NCBI GenBank assembly: GCA_003415625.1
Contig: PYIU01000004.1
Coordinates: 186,001 to 250,000 of the forward strand
Origin: Aquanectria penicillioides
Lineage: Eukaryota > Ascomycota > Sordariomycetes > Hypocreales > Nectriaceae
DNA: 64,000 nucleotides
Direction of reading: 5' to 3'
The notes under the pieces were generated by a model. The model worked only from the letters and a program-made list of their open reading frames with translations, did no database searches and had not been told where the DNA came from. The translations under genes were made by a program, and so were the position numbers. Shown here in pieces: positions 56,070 through 64,000 of the stretch (its first letter is position 1; the number at the start of each line of letters is the position of its first letter).

Positions 56070-58548
56070 CTATTTTTATAAAAGAAAAGTAAAGGCAATA
56101 AGAATAGAAGGTTAAAGAAGAAAGATAATAGTAATAAAACTATTAAAAAGACTAAAAAGACTGCCCTATATATAGAATTAAATAAATAAAGTGCTAAAAA
56201 CATAAAGGAAGCTAAAGACAACTCTAATAATAATAATAATACTATTTTTATATACTATAGAGGCTTAAAGGCAAGAAAGTTCTTTAGTAATGCTTTTATA
56301 AGGTTATTAATAGAAAAGGCAGCTATAATAATAATTTTTAGCCTATTAAAATGGCAATTATATAGTCCCTTTAATATTAATAATAATACTATACTAAAGG
56401 CTAAAGGAAATAGTAACTTTATTACTATTTTAATATCTATAAAATTAGGCCTTATTAATTAAAAAGACTGCTAGCTTTAGAACTTAAAAGCTAATATATA
56501 TACTATTAATAACTTTAAATAGTTTAAAGAAAATAAATAATATAAACTTAATAAAATAATGCCAATTCTTATAGATAGAGGCACTATATACCCTATAGCT
56601 ATAGAAATAGCAGTAGTTATACTATTTATAAAAAGAAAGAGAATAAAAACTATAATATTTAAAGATATAGTCCTTATTAAAGATTTCCTATTAAATATAA
56701 TCTTTAATAAAAAAGTCTATCTCTTTAGCAATTATATAATTAAAAATAAAATCTTTAATAGTAATAATAAGATCTTTATAACCCTTAATATTCTTAACTA
56801 AAAGTTTCTACTTAAAGCAATAAAAGGCATAATAAGCCATTACTTTACTCTTAAGATAATACTAATATAAATAGAATAGTTTAAGGCAAAAATATAGCAC
56901 TAAAGACTTACTTATATAAGTTAAGAAGCCCTTAACTATACCTTTAAGGTTACAAAAAGTAGGCTTAATAATTATAAGCCACTTAATATACCCTATAAAG
57001 ACTATAAGCTTGCTAAAAGCATAAGGTTTTTGCTAAAAACACTATAAAAAAGAGCAGATTGCATACTTAATCTCCTTTATATAGACCTTATAGAGCTAAG
57101 TCTATATATATATAATAGGAAAAGGTATTTTAAGCTTATAACTAATAATAAAAGCTATTACTTTTATAGCAATTTGCTTAAAAAGAAAAGCAATACTACT
57201 ATTTTAATAAAAGAAGATCTTTTAGTATTTAAAACTATTATAGCCTATAGTTTGCCCTAAAAGATATAGTTTAATAGCGGCTATAAATTCATTAATAGAA
57301 AGGTTAATAAACTCCTTTTAAAGATAGAGATCCCTATAATTATTATACTGCTATATAGCTATAAATAAAATAGCTTTATTAAATAGGCAAACTATATAAT
57401 CCAAAAGAAAGCAAGAAATATAATAATAGTAATAAATATCTCTTTTAGGCTATAAAGAAAGATTATCCTTACAGTTATATATATTATTAATATTATAGCA
57501 ATAAAGTTATTAAACTAAAAGACCCTTTATAAAGTTTACTTTATAAATTTAATCCTAAAAAAGGAATATATATTAAGCATTAAGTATCTATAGATTTTAG
57601 GATTAAAAGCATTTATTTATATTAAATAGAAAAAGCGCAATAGATTTAAGAAGATATTACCTTATAATTAAAAAGGAATCCTTATAGAATTCTAAGGAAC
57701 TAAAGTATATAGGATTTAAAACCCTAAAATAAAGAAAGTTATTATAATAATATATATAGTATTCTATAAGCCTATTTTATTGCCTATAGCAAAAGGTAAA
57801 AAAATTATTTAATTATAGCTAAAAAAAGCATTTAATAACTTTAAGAGATACCTTATAATGCTAGTAATAGCTATAAAAAAGTAGATTTTAGCTGCTTGCA
57901 TTAATATTAACCTAACTATAGTCTATAATACCCTTAATTGGCTAAACGCTAACCTTTAGAGGGAGGCATTCTTTAAGAAGATTTATGCCCTTATTAATAA
58001 AGGCATACTTAAATTTATCCTAAAAAGGAAATTATTAAAAGGCAAAAGACTACTTATAGTAAAGTAGATAAATCAATATAAAAAAGATAAAAATAGTATA
58101 ATAGTTATATATAAAGCTTAACTTATAGCATATAGCTTTATGCAAAAAGAAAGTATTAATTACTAAAAGATCTTTTTCTTAACTATAAAAGCTAACTTTT
58201 AAAGGATACTACTTACTTATACTATATAGACTGAAAAAAAGCTATTATAAAATAATATAATTATAGTATACCTAAATAAAAAGTTAAAAGAAGATATCTA
58301 TATTATAACCTTCTCTTTACTTAATAAGTTCTTTAAGGATCTAAAGTATAAACACTTAATTAAAAAAGTAGGCTATAAATAAGGCATTAAATACATTATA
58401 TAATTGCTTATAGCCCTATATAGCCTTAAGTAAAGTGCCTAATAGTAGCAAAAGAAATTAAGGAAAATACTTAATAAATTAGGCCTTAAGAGGCTATAGA
58501 GCAATACTATAGTCTATATAGACTAAATAAGAGATTATTATAGCTATA

Positions 58549-58560
58549 TATATAAATAAT
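58549..58560 (+). pseudogene. Reverse-transcriptase active-site relic (YINN for YVDD)
   Basis: The surrounding frame reads AIYINNIFII where copia enzymes have a YVDD box followed by hydrophobic residues. Both catalytic Asp codons became Asn by G-to-A changes. Confidence 0.7.
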
Positions 58561-59187
58561 ATATTTATAATTATTAATAATAATAAAGATATAAATACCT
58601 TTATTAATAAACTTATATAAAAAGTAAAAATAAAGTTATTTAAATTTCTTAAGCTTTTCTTAAATATAGCTATTATAATAAAAAAAAATAAATTGCTTAT
58701 ATTATTATAAAAAGACTATATAATAAGCATCCTTAAGCAATTTAAATACCTTAACTATAAAGCTATAAATATATTAATAGAAATAAAAACCTACTACCTA
58801 ACTAAAGCAATTAATATCCTTAATATAAAGGCTATTAGCAAAAAATATATATTAATAGTAGGAAAAATTAACTATCTCTTATAATAAAGCTAGCCTAATC
58901 TAGCCTTTATATATAGTCTTTAGGCATGCTTTTTAAATAGCCTAAGCAAGCAATAATTTAAAGCTATAAAAAGAATACTATAATATATTAAAGAAAGCCT
59001 TAATTACTCTATCTATTATTACTGCCTTAAGGAAGAGTTATATAGCAATCCATTTAATCTTTATAGCTATTATAACTTTAATTATACTAACTGCCTAAAA
59101 ACAATATAATTAACTAAAGGATATATATTCCTTATAAATAAAGGCCTAATTATATAATCTAATAAGCATTAAAAAACTATAGTAAAG

Positions 59188-59208
59188 TCCTTAATAAAAG
59201 CCAAATAC
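59188..59208 (+). pseudogene. RNase H motif relic
   Basis: Codons read SLIKAKY in place of the copia SSTEAEY. Each substitution is C-to-T or G-to-A on the + strand. Confidence 0.65.
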
Positions 59209-59743
59209 TATATATTAATAAAAGCAGTATTATAAGTTATATAAATAAAGAGCTTTATAAAGGAACTTAATAGCCTATTAATTGCCTTAATAGTAATCTT
59301 TATAGATAACTAAAGCGCTATAAAGCTAGTATATAACCCTAAATTCTATATCTATATAAAGTATATTTAAATGCAATATTACTTTATAAAAGAGGCTATT
59401 AAAAATAGTATAATTAAACTATAATATATCCCTTTTATTAAAAATATTACTAATATATTTATAAAGCTATTAATAGGCTTATTATATTACTTTTTTATTA
59501 ATGCCTTAAGATTAAAGCTAAAATTAAAAGAAATACTATACTAAAAACATTAAAATAAGTGCAAATAATACCTATAAGAGCTTATAGCAATACCCTTAGC
59601 TATAGTAAAAAAGTCCTACTTAAATAGATAATTACTCTAGCAATAAAAAAAGAATAACTTTATAATTACATAAGGAATATATATATAAAGAAAGTTAGGA
59701 TAGCCTTATAATAGCATTTAGGAACAAGCCCTTAATTAAGCTT

Positions 59744-59751
59744 AAAGGGAG
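59744..59751 (+). other. Polypurine tract
   Basis: AAAGGGAG immediately precedes the right LTR, the normal plus-strand priming position. Confidence 0.65.
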
Positions 59752-60010
59752 TATTAATAGATATAGCAGCCAAGCAAAGGTAGTCGCTGCTATAGATATA
59801 GCAGCCGGCCATAAGCCAACCTTAGGGGCCTTATGGGCCTAGGTCTTAAGGCCATATATCCTCACAAGGGAATCCCTGCACTGTAAATAGGTGATTGCAT
59901 TCTGCGACCACTATCTAGCTGCTCCTTACAAATCCCAATTGATCTGGACCGACCTGTTGCGCATATTGCCCGCTGTGACCGTCCCTGCACATGCCTGTAT
60001 ATTGTTTACA
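59752..60010 (+). repeat. Right LTR (259 bp)
   Basis: Same length as the left LTR. Its interior-facing start is AT-shifted (TATTAATAG for TGTTGACGG), whereas its outer end is GC-richer and ends TTTACA. Confidence 0.92.
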
Positions 60011-60015
60011 TAAAG
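60011..60015 (+). repeat. Target-site duplication, right copy
   Basis: TAAAG, one transition away from the left copy TGAAG. Confidence 0.6.
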
Positions 60016-60389
60016 AATGCACATAAGGTACAATGCATATCGGAAGAGCCCAACTCTTCCAAAATGGGCATATAAAAAAGCCTATTAGATGACTTTATTT
60101 TGATTTTCACCAACTAAGCCGAAATCATTACGGATGATATACAGGTTATTTTCATCGAGGTGACCAACATTATCTCAAAGTCCAGGGTACGAAGAACTTA
60201 ATGTGGACCCCGGGTTTCAAATGACCTCGGATGCGAAAGCCGATTACAGGACGACGGTGGGCGGGGCATCGTAATTCGTGTTGCCAGGCAACAGACCAAC
60301 ATCATGCGGAAATATGAAGGAGCCTAGATTTGTCGGACCCCTCACACCCGCTCCTTGATTACCTATCCTCCAACATATCGATCGGCAAC
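60016..60389. other. Intergenic: promoter of alpha/beta hydrolase next to the LTR
   Basis: 374 bases between the retrotransposon and the hydrolase start, so the element sits within or at the edge of the hydrolase promoter. Base composition is normal again. Confidence 0.5.
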
Positions 60390-61235
60390 ATGGAGATGGG
60401 TAATGACACACAAAACCCGCCCGCGTCGTCGTCGGAACTATGGCATCTTTCATTAAACGAGTCTGCTGCGGAAACGATTGTGCTGCTCCATAGTCTGGGG
60501 ACATCACACAAGGAGTGGGCGCTTGTTTGGCCGCATTTGACATCGTATCATCTCCTTGTTGTTGACATGTGCGGACACTCAGGATCCTCGGGGCTGAGAC
60601 CAGCCACAATCCCAGCACAAGCAGAAAAAGTCGCAGCTCTGATTCAAACACATGCTCATGAAGGCGCTGCACACCTTGTTGGAGTGTCCATGGGCGGGTT
60701 TGTTGCGGTAGAGCTCGCTCGCACGCGGCCAGAGGTAGTGCGCTCAGTCTTTTCGAGTGGTGCAGCACCCTTTTCGGGACTTCGGATGTGGGCTGCCCAG
60801 CATCCCCAAGTGCTAGGCGTTATGAATACCCTGTCCAAGCAATGGATTATTCGAACAATTGCCTCTTGGTTGGAAGAGGCTGCATTATCTGCTCAAGGAA
60901 TAACTCTTCCAGAAGGGTTGAAGGAAGATATGACGAAAAACAGTGCATCCGATCTCATTGTTGAGGTCTTTACCAGCCTTGCCGAGTTTCAAATAAGCGG
61001 CATGGAGAAAGTTTTGGTGAGAACGTTGGTGGTCGCAGGCGGGAAAATCGACGACGTGGAGGGATCGAAAGCACAGGCAGCCGCGATTCGGACTGGATGC
61101 CCGGAGAGCCACGCTGCTGTCGTGAAGAACGCATTTCATTGTTGGGATATGCAGCTTCCAGAACTCTTTGCACAAGGTATCATGGCTTGGGCTGAGAATC
61201 GTGAGCTTCCCCTGGAGTTCGAAATGTTATTGTAG
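60390..61235 (+). CDS. Alpha/beta hydrolase (3-oxoadipate enol-lactonase-like fold)
   Basis: A 281-residue single-exon hydrolase. The ATG at 60390 is chosen; the frame opens earlier only from a TTG codon at 60330. The strand and oxyanion turn IVLLHSLGTSHKEW lies near residues 30-43, VVDMCGHSGSSG follows, the nucleophile elbow is HLVGVSMGGFVAVELA (Ser near 100), the acid region is LVVAGGKIDDVEG, and NAFHCWDMQLPE carries the histidine. GVSMGG with DMCGHSGSS resembles enol-lactonase/haloperoxidase-type hydrolases. The substrate is unknown. It converges on the racemase-family gene, and an LTR retrotransposon ends 380 bases upstream. Confidence 0.88.
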   Translation: MEMGNDTQNPPASSSELWHLSLNESAAETIVLLHSLGTSHKEWALVWPHLTSYHLLVVDMCGHSGSSGLRPATIPAQAEKVAALIQTHAHEGAAHLVGVSMGGFVAVELARTRPEVVRSVFSSGAAPFSGLRMWAAQHPQVLGVMNTLSKQWIIRTIASWLEEAALSAQGITLPEGLKEDMTKNSASDLIVEVFTSLAEFQISGMEKVLVRTLVVAGGKIDDVEGSKAQAAAIRTGCPESHAAVVKNAFHCWDMQLPELFAQGIMAWAENRELPLEFEMLL

Positions 61236-61479
61236 ATGCTGTTCCGAGCTCAGCGGGATCATAGGTGACGGATATACTCTCAATAGGATTTTCAGATGTG
61301 AATCTGAAAACTGTACATATAAATACTTGCTCGAAGGGCTGTGGCTTCAATAATGGGTTGAGCCAAGCGATAGATGCAGGCATTGTGAAGAATACACACA
61401 GTGAAAGGAATGGATTTTGTATAGTCCTTGTATGAATAATTTACTTTCTTGAGTACAAGAGCTAGCGCTGGCGCTCAGA

Positions 61480-62229
61480 TTAGTCTGTATTATGATTCTC
61501 TTGGCAGATCCACCTGGCGAGTTCTTCAGCATGAACGGCTGCAGGTTCAATGAGGGCCACGTCTCCAACATCTTCTTGGCGAAGCACAAAGCCCAAATCG
61601 GTGCTACCCAGGATGATAACCTGAGCCCCACGTTCCACCAAAGCCTTTGCTTGATCCACAAACATTTGCTTGGTTGTGTGAGTCACGGCATTGACACCCT
61701 TCGCAACCTCCTCGAGCATGCCTCGATTGACTTCCTCAATAGCCCCCTGAGTCTTAGGAACGATTACTTCAAACCCATTGTGTGGGAGGTGTAAACGGCC
61801 GACGAAAAAGTCAGAGTCTTCCGAATCAACCATGGTGACTTTGGGTCCCAACAATCCAAGACGGCGAGCTTCTGGGTGGTGAGCTTTGATGTGCGCTGCG
61901 AGAAAGTCGGCGATGTGAAGCAAAGGTTTATTTGACGACACGAGGGTTTCAAATAATTGCCGTGACACCTTATGAGCAATAATGGCGCAAATAGCGACGC
62001 CGTCGATATTGTTGCCTAGGACTTTAATAGGGTCGTTGTAGGTCTTTGCGAATGCCGCCCAGTCCTCCTTGCCGATATGCTGGATCATTTCTTCCAAGTT
62101 GGCACTATAAATGTAGAGGGGGGCGCCTGTTCTGTTTCCAAGACGAGATTTCACAGCTCGGTTTATGATATTGTAGTAAAGAGCGGTGACGTCGGGCGTC
62201 ATGCCACCGAGGAGAAGGACAGTTCTCAT
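61480..62229 (-). CDS. Asp/Glu/hydantoin racemase-family protein with one catalytic Cys replaced
   Basis: A 249-residue single-exon member of the aspartate/glutamate racemase fold. VLLLGGMTPDVTALYYNIIN at the start matches the family's GGMSPEST turn. The first catalytic cysteine is present (GVAICAIIAHK, Cys about 81), although the usual C-A-N-T-x-H has become C-A-I-I-A-H. The second site, normally G-C-T-E-L, reads ILGSTDLGF with serine at about 209. Classical racemases need two opposed cysteines, so two-base proton exchange is doubtful. One-cysteine relatives include enzymes with altered specificity and decarboxylase- or isomerase-type members. It could act on a D- or L-amino acid or related dicarboxylate, which would suit the amino-acid island to its left. 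Confidence 0.88.
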   Translation of the reverse strand: MRTVLLLGGMTPDVTALYYNIINRAVKSRLGNRTGAPLYIYSANLEEMIQHIGKEDWAAFAKTYNDPIKVLGNNIDGVAICAIIAHKVSRQLFETLVSSNKPLLHIADFLAAHIKAHHPEARRLGLLGPKVTMVDSEDSDFFVGRLHLPHNGFEVIVPKTQGAIEEVNRGMLEEVAKGVNAVTHTTKQMFVDQAKALVERGAQVIILGSTDLGFVLRQEDVGDVALIEPAAVHAEELARWICQENHNTD

Positions 62230-62404
62230 GATAGTGACGTAGGTTGGCTGAAGCAGCCTTGAGTTGTCTGAATCTGCCTTGGTGGCCTTGAACGAGTTGC
62301 AGAATGACTAAAGGGGTCGGTTGGTGACAGAGGATGTCGAGAAAAGGTGTGGCCTCACTAGAACCGTATTATCGAAAGTAAATGACATCAGCAGCGCACT
62401 GATA

Positions 62405-62443
62405 CGGTCGCACATTAGCTAATGTTTGCACGAGTGCAAAATC
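62405..62443 (+). repeat. Left terminal inverted repeat (39 bp)
   Basis: Starts CGGTCGCAC. Within it lie the 14-bp palindrome ACATTAGCTAATGT and the hairpin TTTGCAC-GA-GTGCAAA. It matches 63413-63451 on the other strand without mismatch. Confidence 0.9.
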
Positions 62444-63412
62444 CCCACTTACTAAATGGCACACATACTACAATATATATAGCTCACATTATACAGGTTA
62501 GCTGGTCTTCGCTTTACTAAAATATTATATGCATATTTGCATACAATATCTTTAGCTACTAACCTAAAATACTATAAGAAGGTGCTAGCTATTATCTTAG
62601 ATTAGCTAAAACTATTGAGTTGGGGTCTAGGGTAATGTGGATCAATCTGTCATCAGGTTGGTCAGGAAGATAAAAGGGACCTTAGAGATATAGGAAATGA
62701 ATAGGCAGTTTTCTCTAACCAATTTTTATTTTTGAAATTCTGAATTCCTTGCATTTGGACTCTATTGAAGTCCCGGTGCAGCCCCTCATAACATTACTTT
62801 ATTTATAACTTTCTGCCCTATTTTCTTTCTTTCTTTTCTTTAAGGGACACTCTAAAGCATTCGATTAGATGCTTTAACACTCTTCCAAGTTATTCGCAGC
62901 TGCTTAAGAAGGCTATTCGGTCTTCAACCGAACCTACTTACCCTATACCCTTTTGGGTGGGGTATGTGTTTTGGCCAGTGTCCCTATCCACTAACATACT
63001 ATTAACTAATGCCTCTATATATAACTACTTAATTAAGGCTTTTTAGGCTATTGCTTATATATAAGAAAAAAGCATTAAGATAAGGAAATAGTTATATATA
63101 CCTTAATTAATAACAATAAGGTTATTTTAGGTTCCTTCTTTATTTAGCTTAATTAGCTTCTCTTTAGTCCCTAATCCCTTAAGGAGTTTAATTAATTGGG
63201 CTTAAGATCTTAAGCTATTGCCCTAACTTTTGCCGCTAAAGCCGCCCCTATATACACTACCTATAGTCAAGTCCCTATTGTTGCATTAAGCAGCGCAATC
63301 CGGCTGCTTATAATTGCTGCAGTAGCTATTAAAATGGCCTAAAAGGCAAATGCAGTAAGGGAAGGGACTTGCGTACGCATCCCTATCTAGAATCATCTTG
63401 TTTTGATAAGAT

Positions 63413-63451
63413 GATTTTGCACTCGTGCAAACATTAGCTAATGTGCGACCG
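63413..63451 (-). repeat. Right terminal inverted repeat (39 bp)
   Basis: Exact reverse complement of 62405-62443. The flanking TA at 63452-63453 pairs with TA at 62403-62404. Confidence 0.9.
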
Positions 63452-63453
63452 TA

Positions 63454-63804
63454 CACTGATCATGGGGAGGGCGTAAAGTGGGGTATGATCTTATGCGAAG
63501 CCTAGTATCTCACGCATTTCAAATCCTATCGTTCTATTTCATGTCTCATTATACAATCTAGATTTGATTATTGTGAATTAGGAATACGAGAATATCCTTC
63601 ATATATGCTTGCGATGCACCATGTCACTCTTCGCTCAGTTGCTTCAGACATGTTGTTCAGCATGGGGATTCCTCTTCAAATTATCATCATTCTGACATTA
63701 CACTTGAAGGAAGTCATTTTTTTGTCTTTTCTTACTTTCTCTCTCATCCCTCTTAGTTCAAATTCCATTCATTCCTAAGTGACCGCTTCGATCTGGATCG
63801 AAAC
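63454..63804. other. Intergenic
   Basis: 351 bases between the inverted-repeat element and the edge gene. I see no gene. Confidence 0.5.
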
Positions 63805-64000
63805 TCAAGACTGCTGTGAAGATTTTGGGCTCTCAAGCAGAATTTTTTCACCAAGCTTTATAATCTCGTCATTTACCAATGTGTCCTTCTCGCCTCCCCA
63901 AAGAGCCAGATTGATCAATGTTGTGGCGACTTCCTTGACACCGATGAATGGAACGCTAGCCAAGCTACAAATTACGGTTTGCATGGCCCTAGCGAATATA
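63805..64000 (-). CDS. C-terminal fragment, possibly an NAD(P)-binding oxidoreductase
   Basis: A clean 64-codon frame enters from the right edge and ends in TGA at 63805. It reads IFARAMQTVICSLASVPFIG, then VKEVATTLINLALWGGEK, then a tail ending SPKSSQQS. The helix with VATTLINLAL followed by an END-type loop resembles the C termini of fungal atypical SDR/HTATIP2-like oxidoreductases. Too little is present to name it. Confidence 0.5.
   Translation of the reverse strand, partial: IFARAMQTVICSLASVPFIGVKEVATTLINLALWGGEKDTLVNDEIIKLGEKILLESPKSSQQS

Larger units (their letters stand above)
54507..60010 (+). mobile_element. Ty1/copia-type LTR retrotransposon, RIP-inactivated
   Basis: A 5,504-bp element with two 259-bp LTRs, a primer-binding site, a polypurine tract and a 5-bp target duplication. 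The interior is extremely AT-rich and stops interrupt every frame. Coding relics follow copia order: a gag zinc knuckle (56028-56069), a reverse-transcriptase motif (58549-58560) and an RNase H motif (59188-59208). RNase H after RT at the 3' end, together with the primer type, argues for copia rather than gypsy. Changes from expected codons are C-to-T or G-to-A, so RIP is the likely cause. It is not functional. Confidence 0.93.
62405..63451. mobile_element. TA-flanked inverted-repeat element (non-autonomous Tc1/mariner-pogo type)
   Basis: A 1,047-bp element bounded by 39-bp perfect terminal inverted repeats and flanked by TA on both sides, the target duplication of the Tc1/mariner superfamily (including fungal Fot1/pogo). 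The interior is AT-rich with tracts typical of RIP. I find no legible transposase, so it is probably a deleted or MITE-like derivative. The perfect ends and disordered interior suggest the ends are younger than, or shielded from, the mutation that hit the middle. Confidence 0.88.

Noticed and set aside
56559..56801. 80-codon frame inside the retrotransposon
   Set aside because: It is a surviving fragment of the decayed polyprotein, rich in Ile/Lys/Asn from AT-shifted codons, and not an independent gene.
60330..60389. Upstream extension of the alpha/beta hydrolase
   Set aside because: The frame opens there with TTG, not ATG; the first ATG is at 60390.
1..64000. CRISPR arrays, bacterial operons, rRNA or tRNA genes
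   Set aside because: Introns and gene families are fungal; no spaced direct repeats, rRNA or convincing tRNA cloverleaf were seen by eye. A covariance-model scan would settle the tRNA question.

Overview
The window is genomic DNA from a filamentous ascomycete, most likely a Sordariomycete of the hypocrealean type. The evidence is short (45-115 nt) GT-AG introns, fungus-specific families (Zn2Cys6 regulators, Pth11-like rhodopsin-fold proteins, an Egh16-type secreted protein, Dal5-type MFS carriers) and a retrotransposon eroded by C-to-T and G-to-A changes typical of repeat-induced point mutation (RIP). Genus is inference. Splice sites were placed by reading conserved protein across the gaps. 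For each multi-exon gene I checked that the summed exon lengths are a multiple of three; the single exception is the MFS gene at 33393.

Layout. 1-5.8 kb is a decaying edge: a broken MFS carrier, a METTL25-like methyltransferase, a GNAT gene with a stop in its apparent first exon, and a broken aminotransferase. 5.8-7.1 kb holds a secreted aspartic protease. 7.9-14.9 kb is a compact module of an MFS carrier, a Zn2Cys6 regulator and a divergent carboxylesterase. The carrier promoter and the regulator/esterase promoter share an identical 24-bp element. 15-26 kb carries an Egh16-like secreted protein, two alpha/beta hydrolases, an orphan coiled-coil protein and a cPLA2-type phospholipase. 26-41 kb is gene-poor, with a rhodopsin-like membrane protein, an MFS carrier with a one-base frameshift and a short-chain dehydrogenase.

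41-53.4 kb looks like an amino-acid/2-hydroxyacid utilisation island: an amino-acid permease, a mitochondrial L-2-hydroxyglutarate dehydrogenase, an FMN 2-hydroxyacid oxidase ending in the peroxisomal signal AKL, a Zn2Cys6 regulator and an AAAP amino-acid transporter. A Ty1/copia-type retrotransposon fills 54.5-60.0 kb, with 259-bp LTRs and a 5-bp target duplication. It is followed by an alpha/beta hydrolase, an Asp/Glu/hydantoin racemase-family protein, a 1.05-kb TA-flanked element with 39-bp perfect inverted ends, and the 3' end of an oxidoreductase-like gene at the right edge.

How the genes may work together (inference). The 7.9-14.9 kb module would import and hydrolyse an ester or amide substrate under its own regulator. 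The 41-53 kb island would import amino acids and oxidise their 2-hydroxyacid relatives in two organelles. The best candidates for something undescribed are the shared 24-bp promoter element, the large palindrome before the permease, the RIP boundaries inside the two LTRs, and the nested palindromes within the inverted-repeat element.
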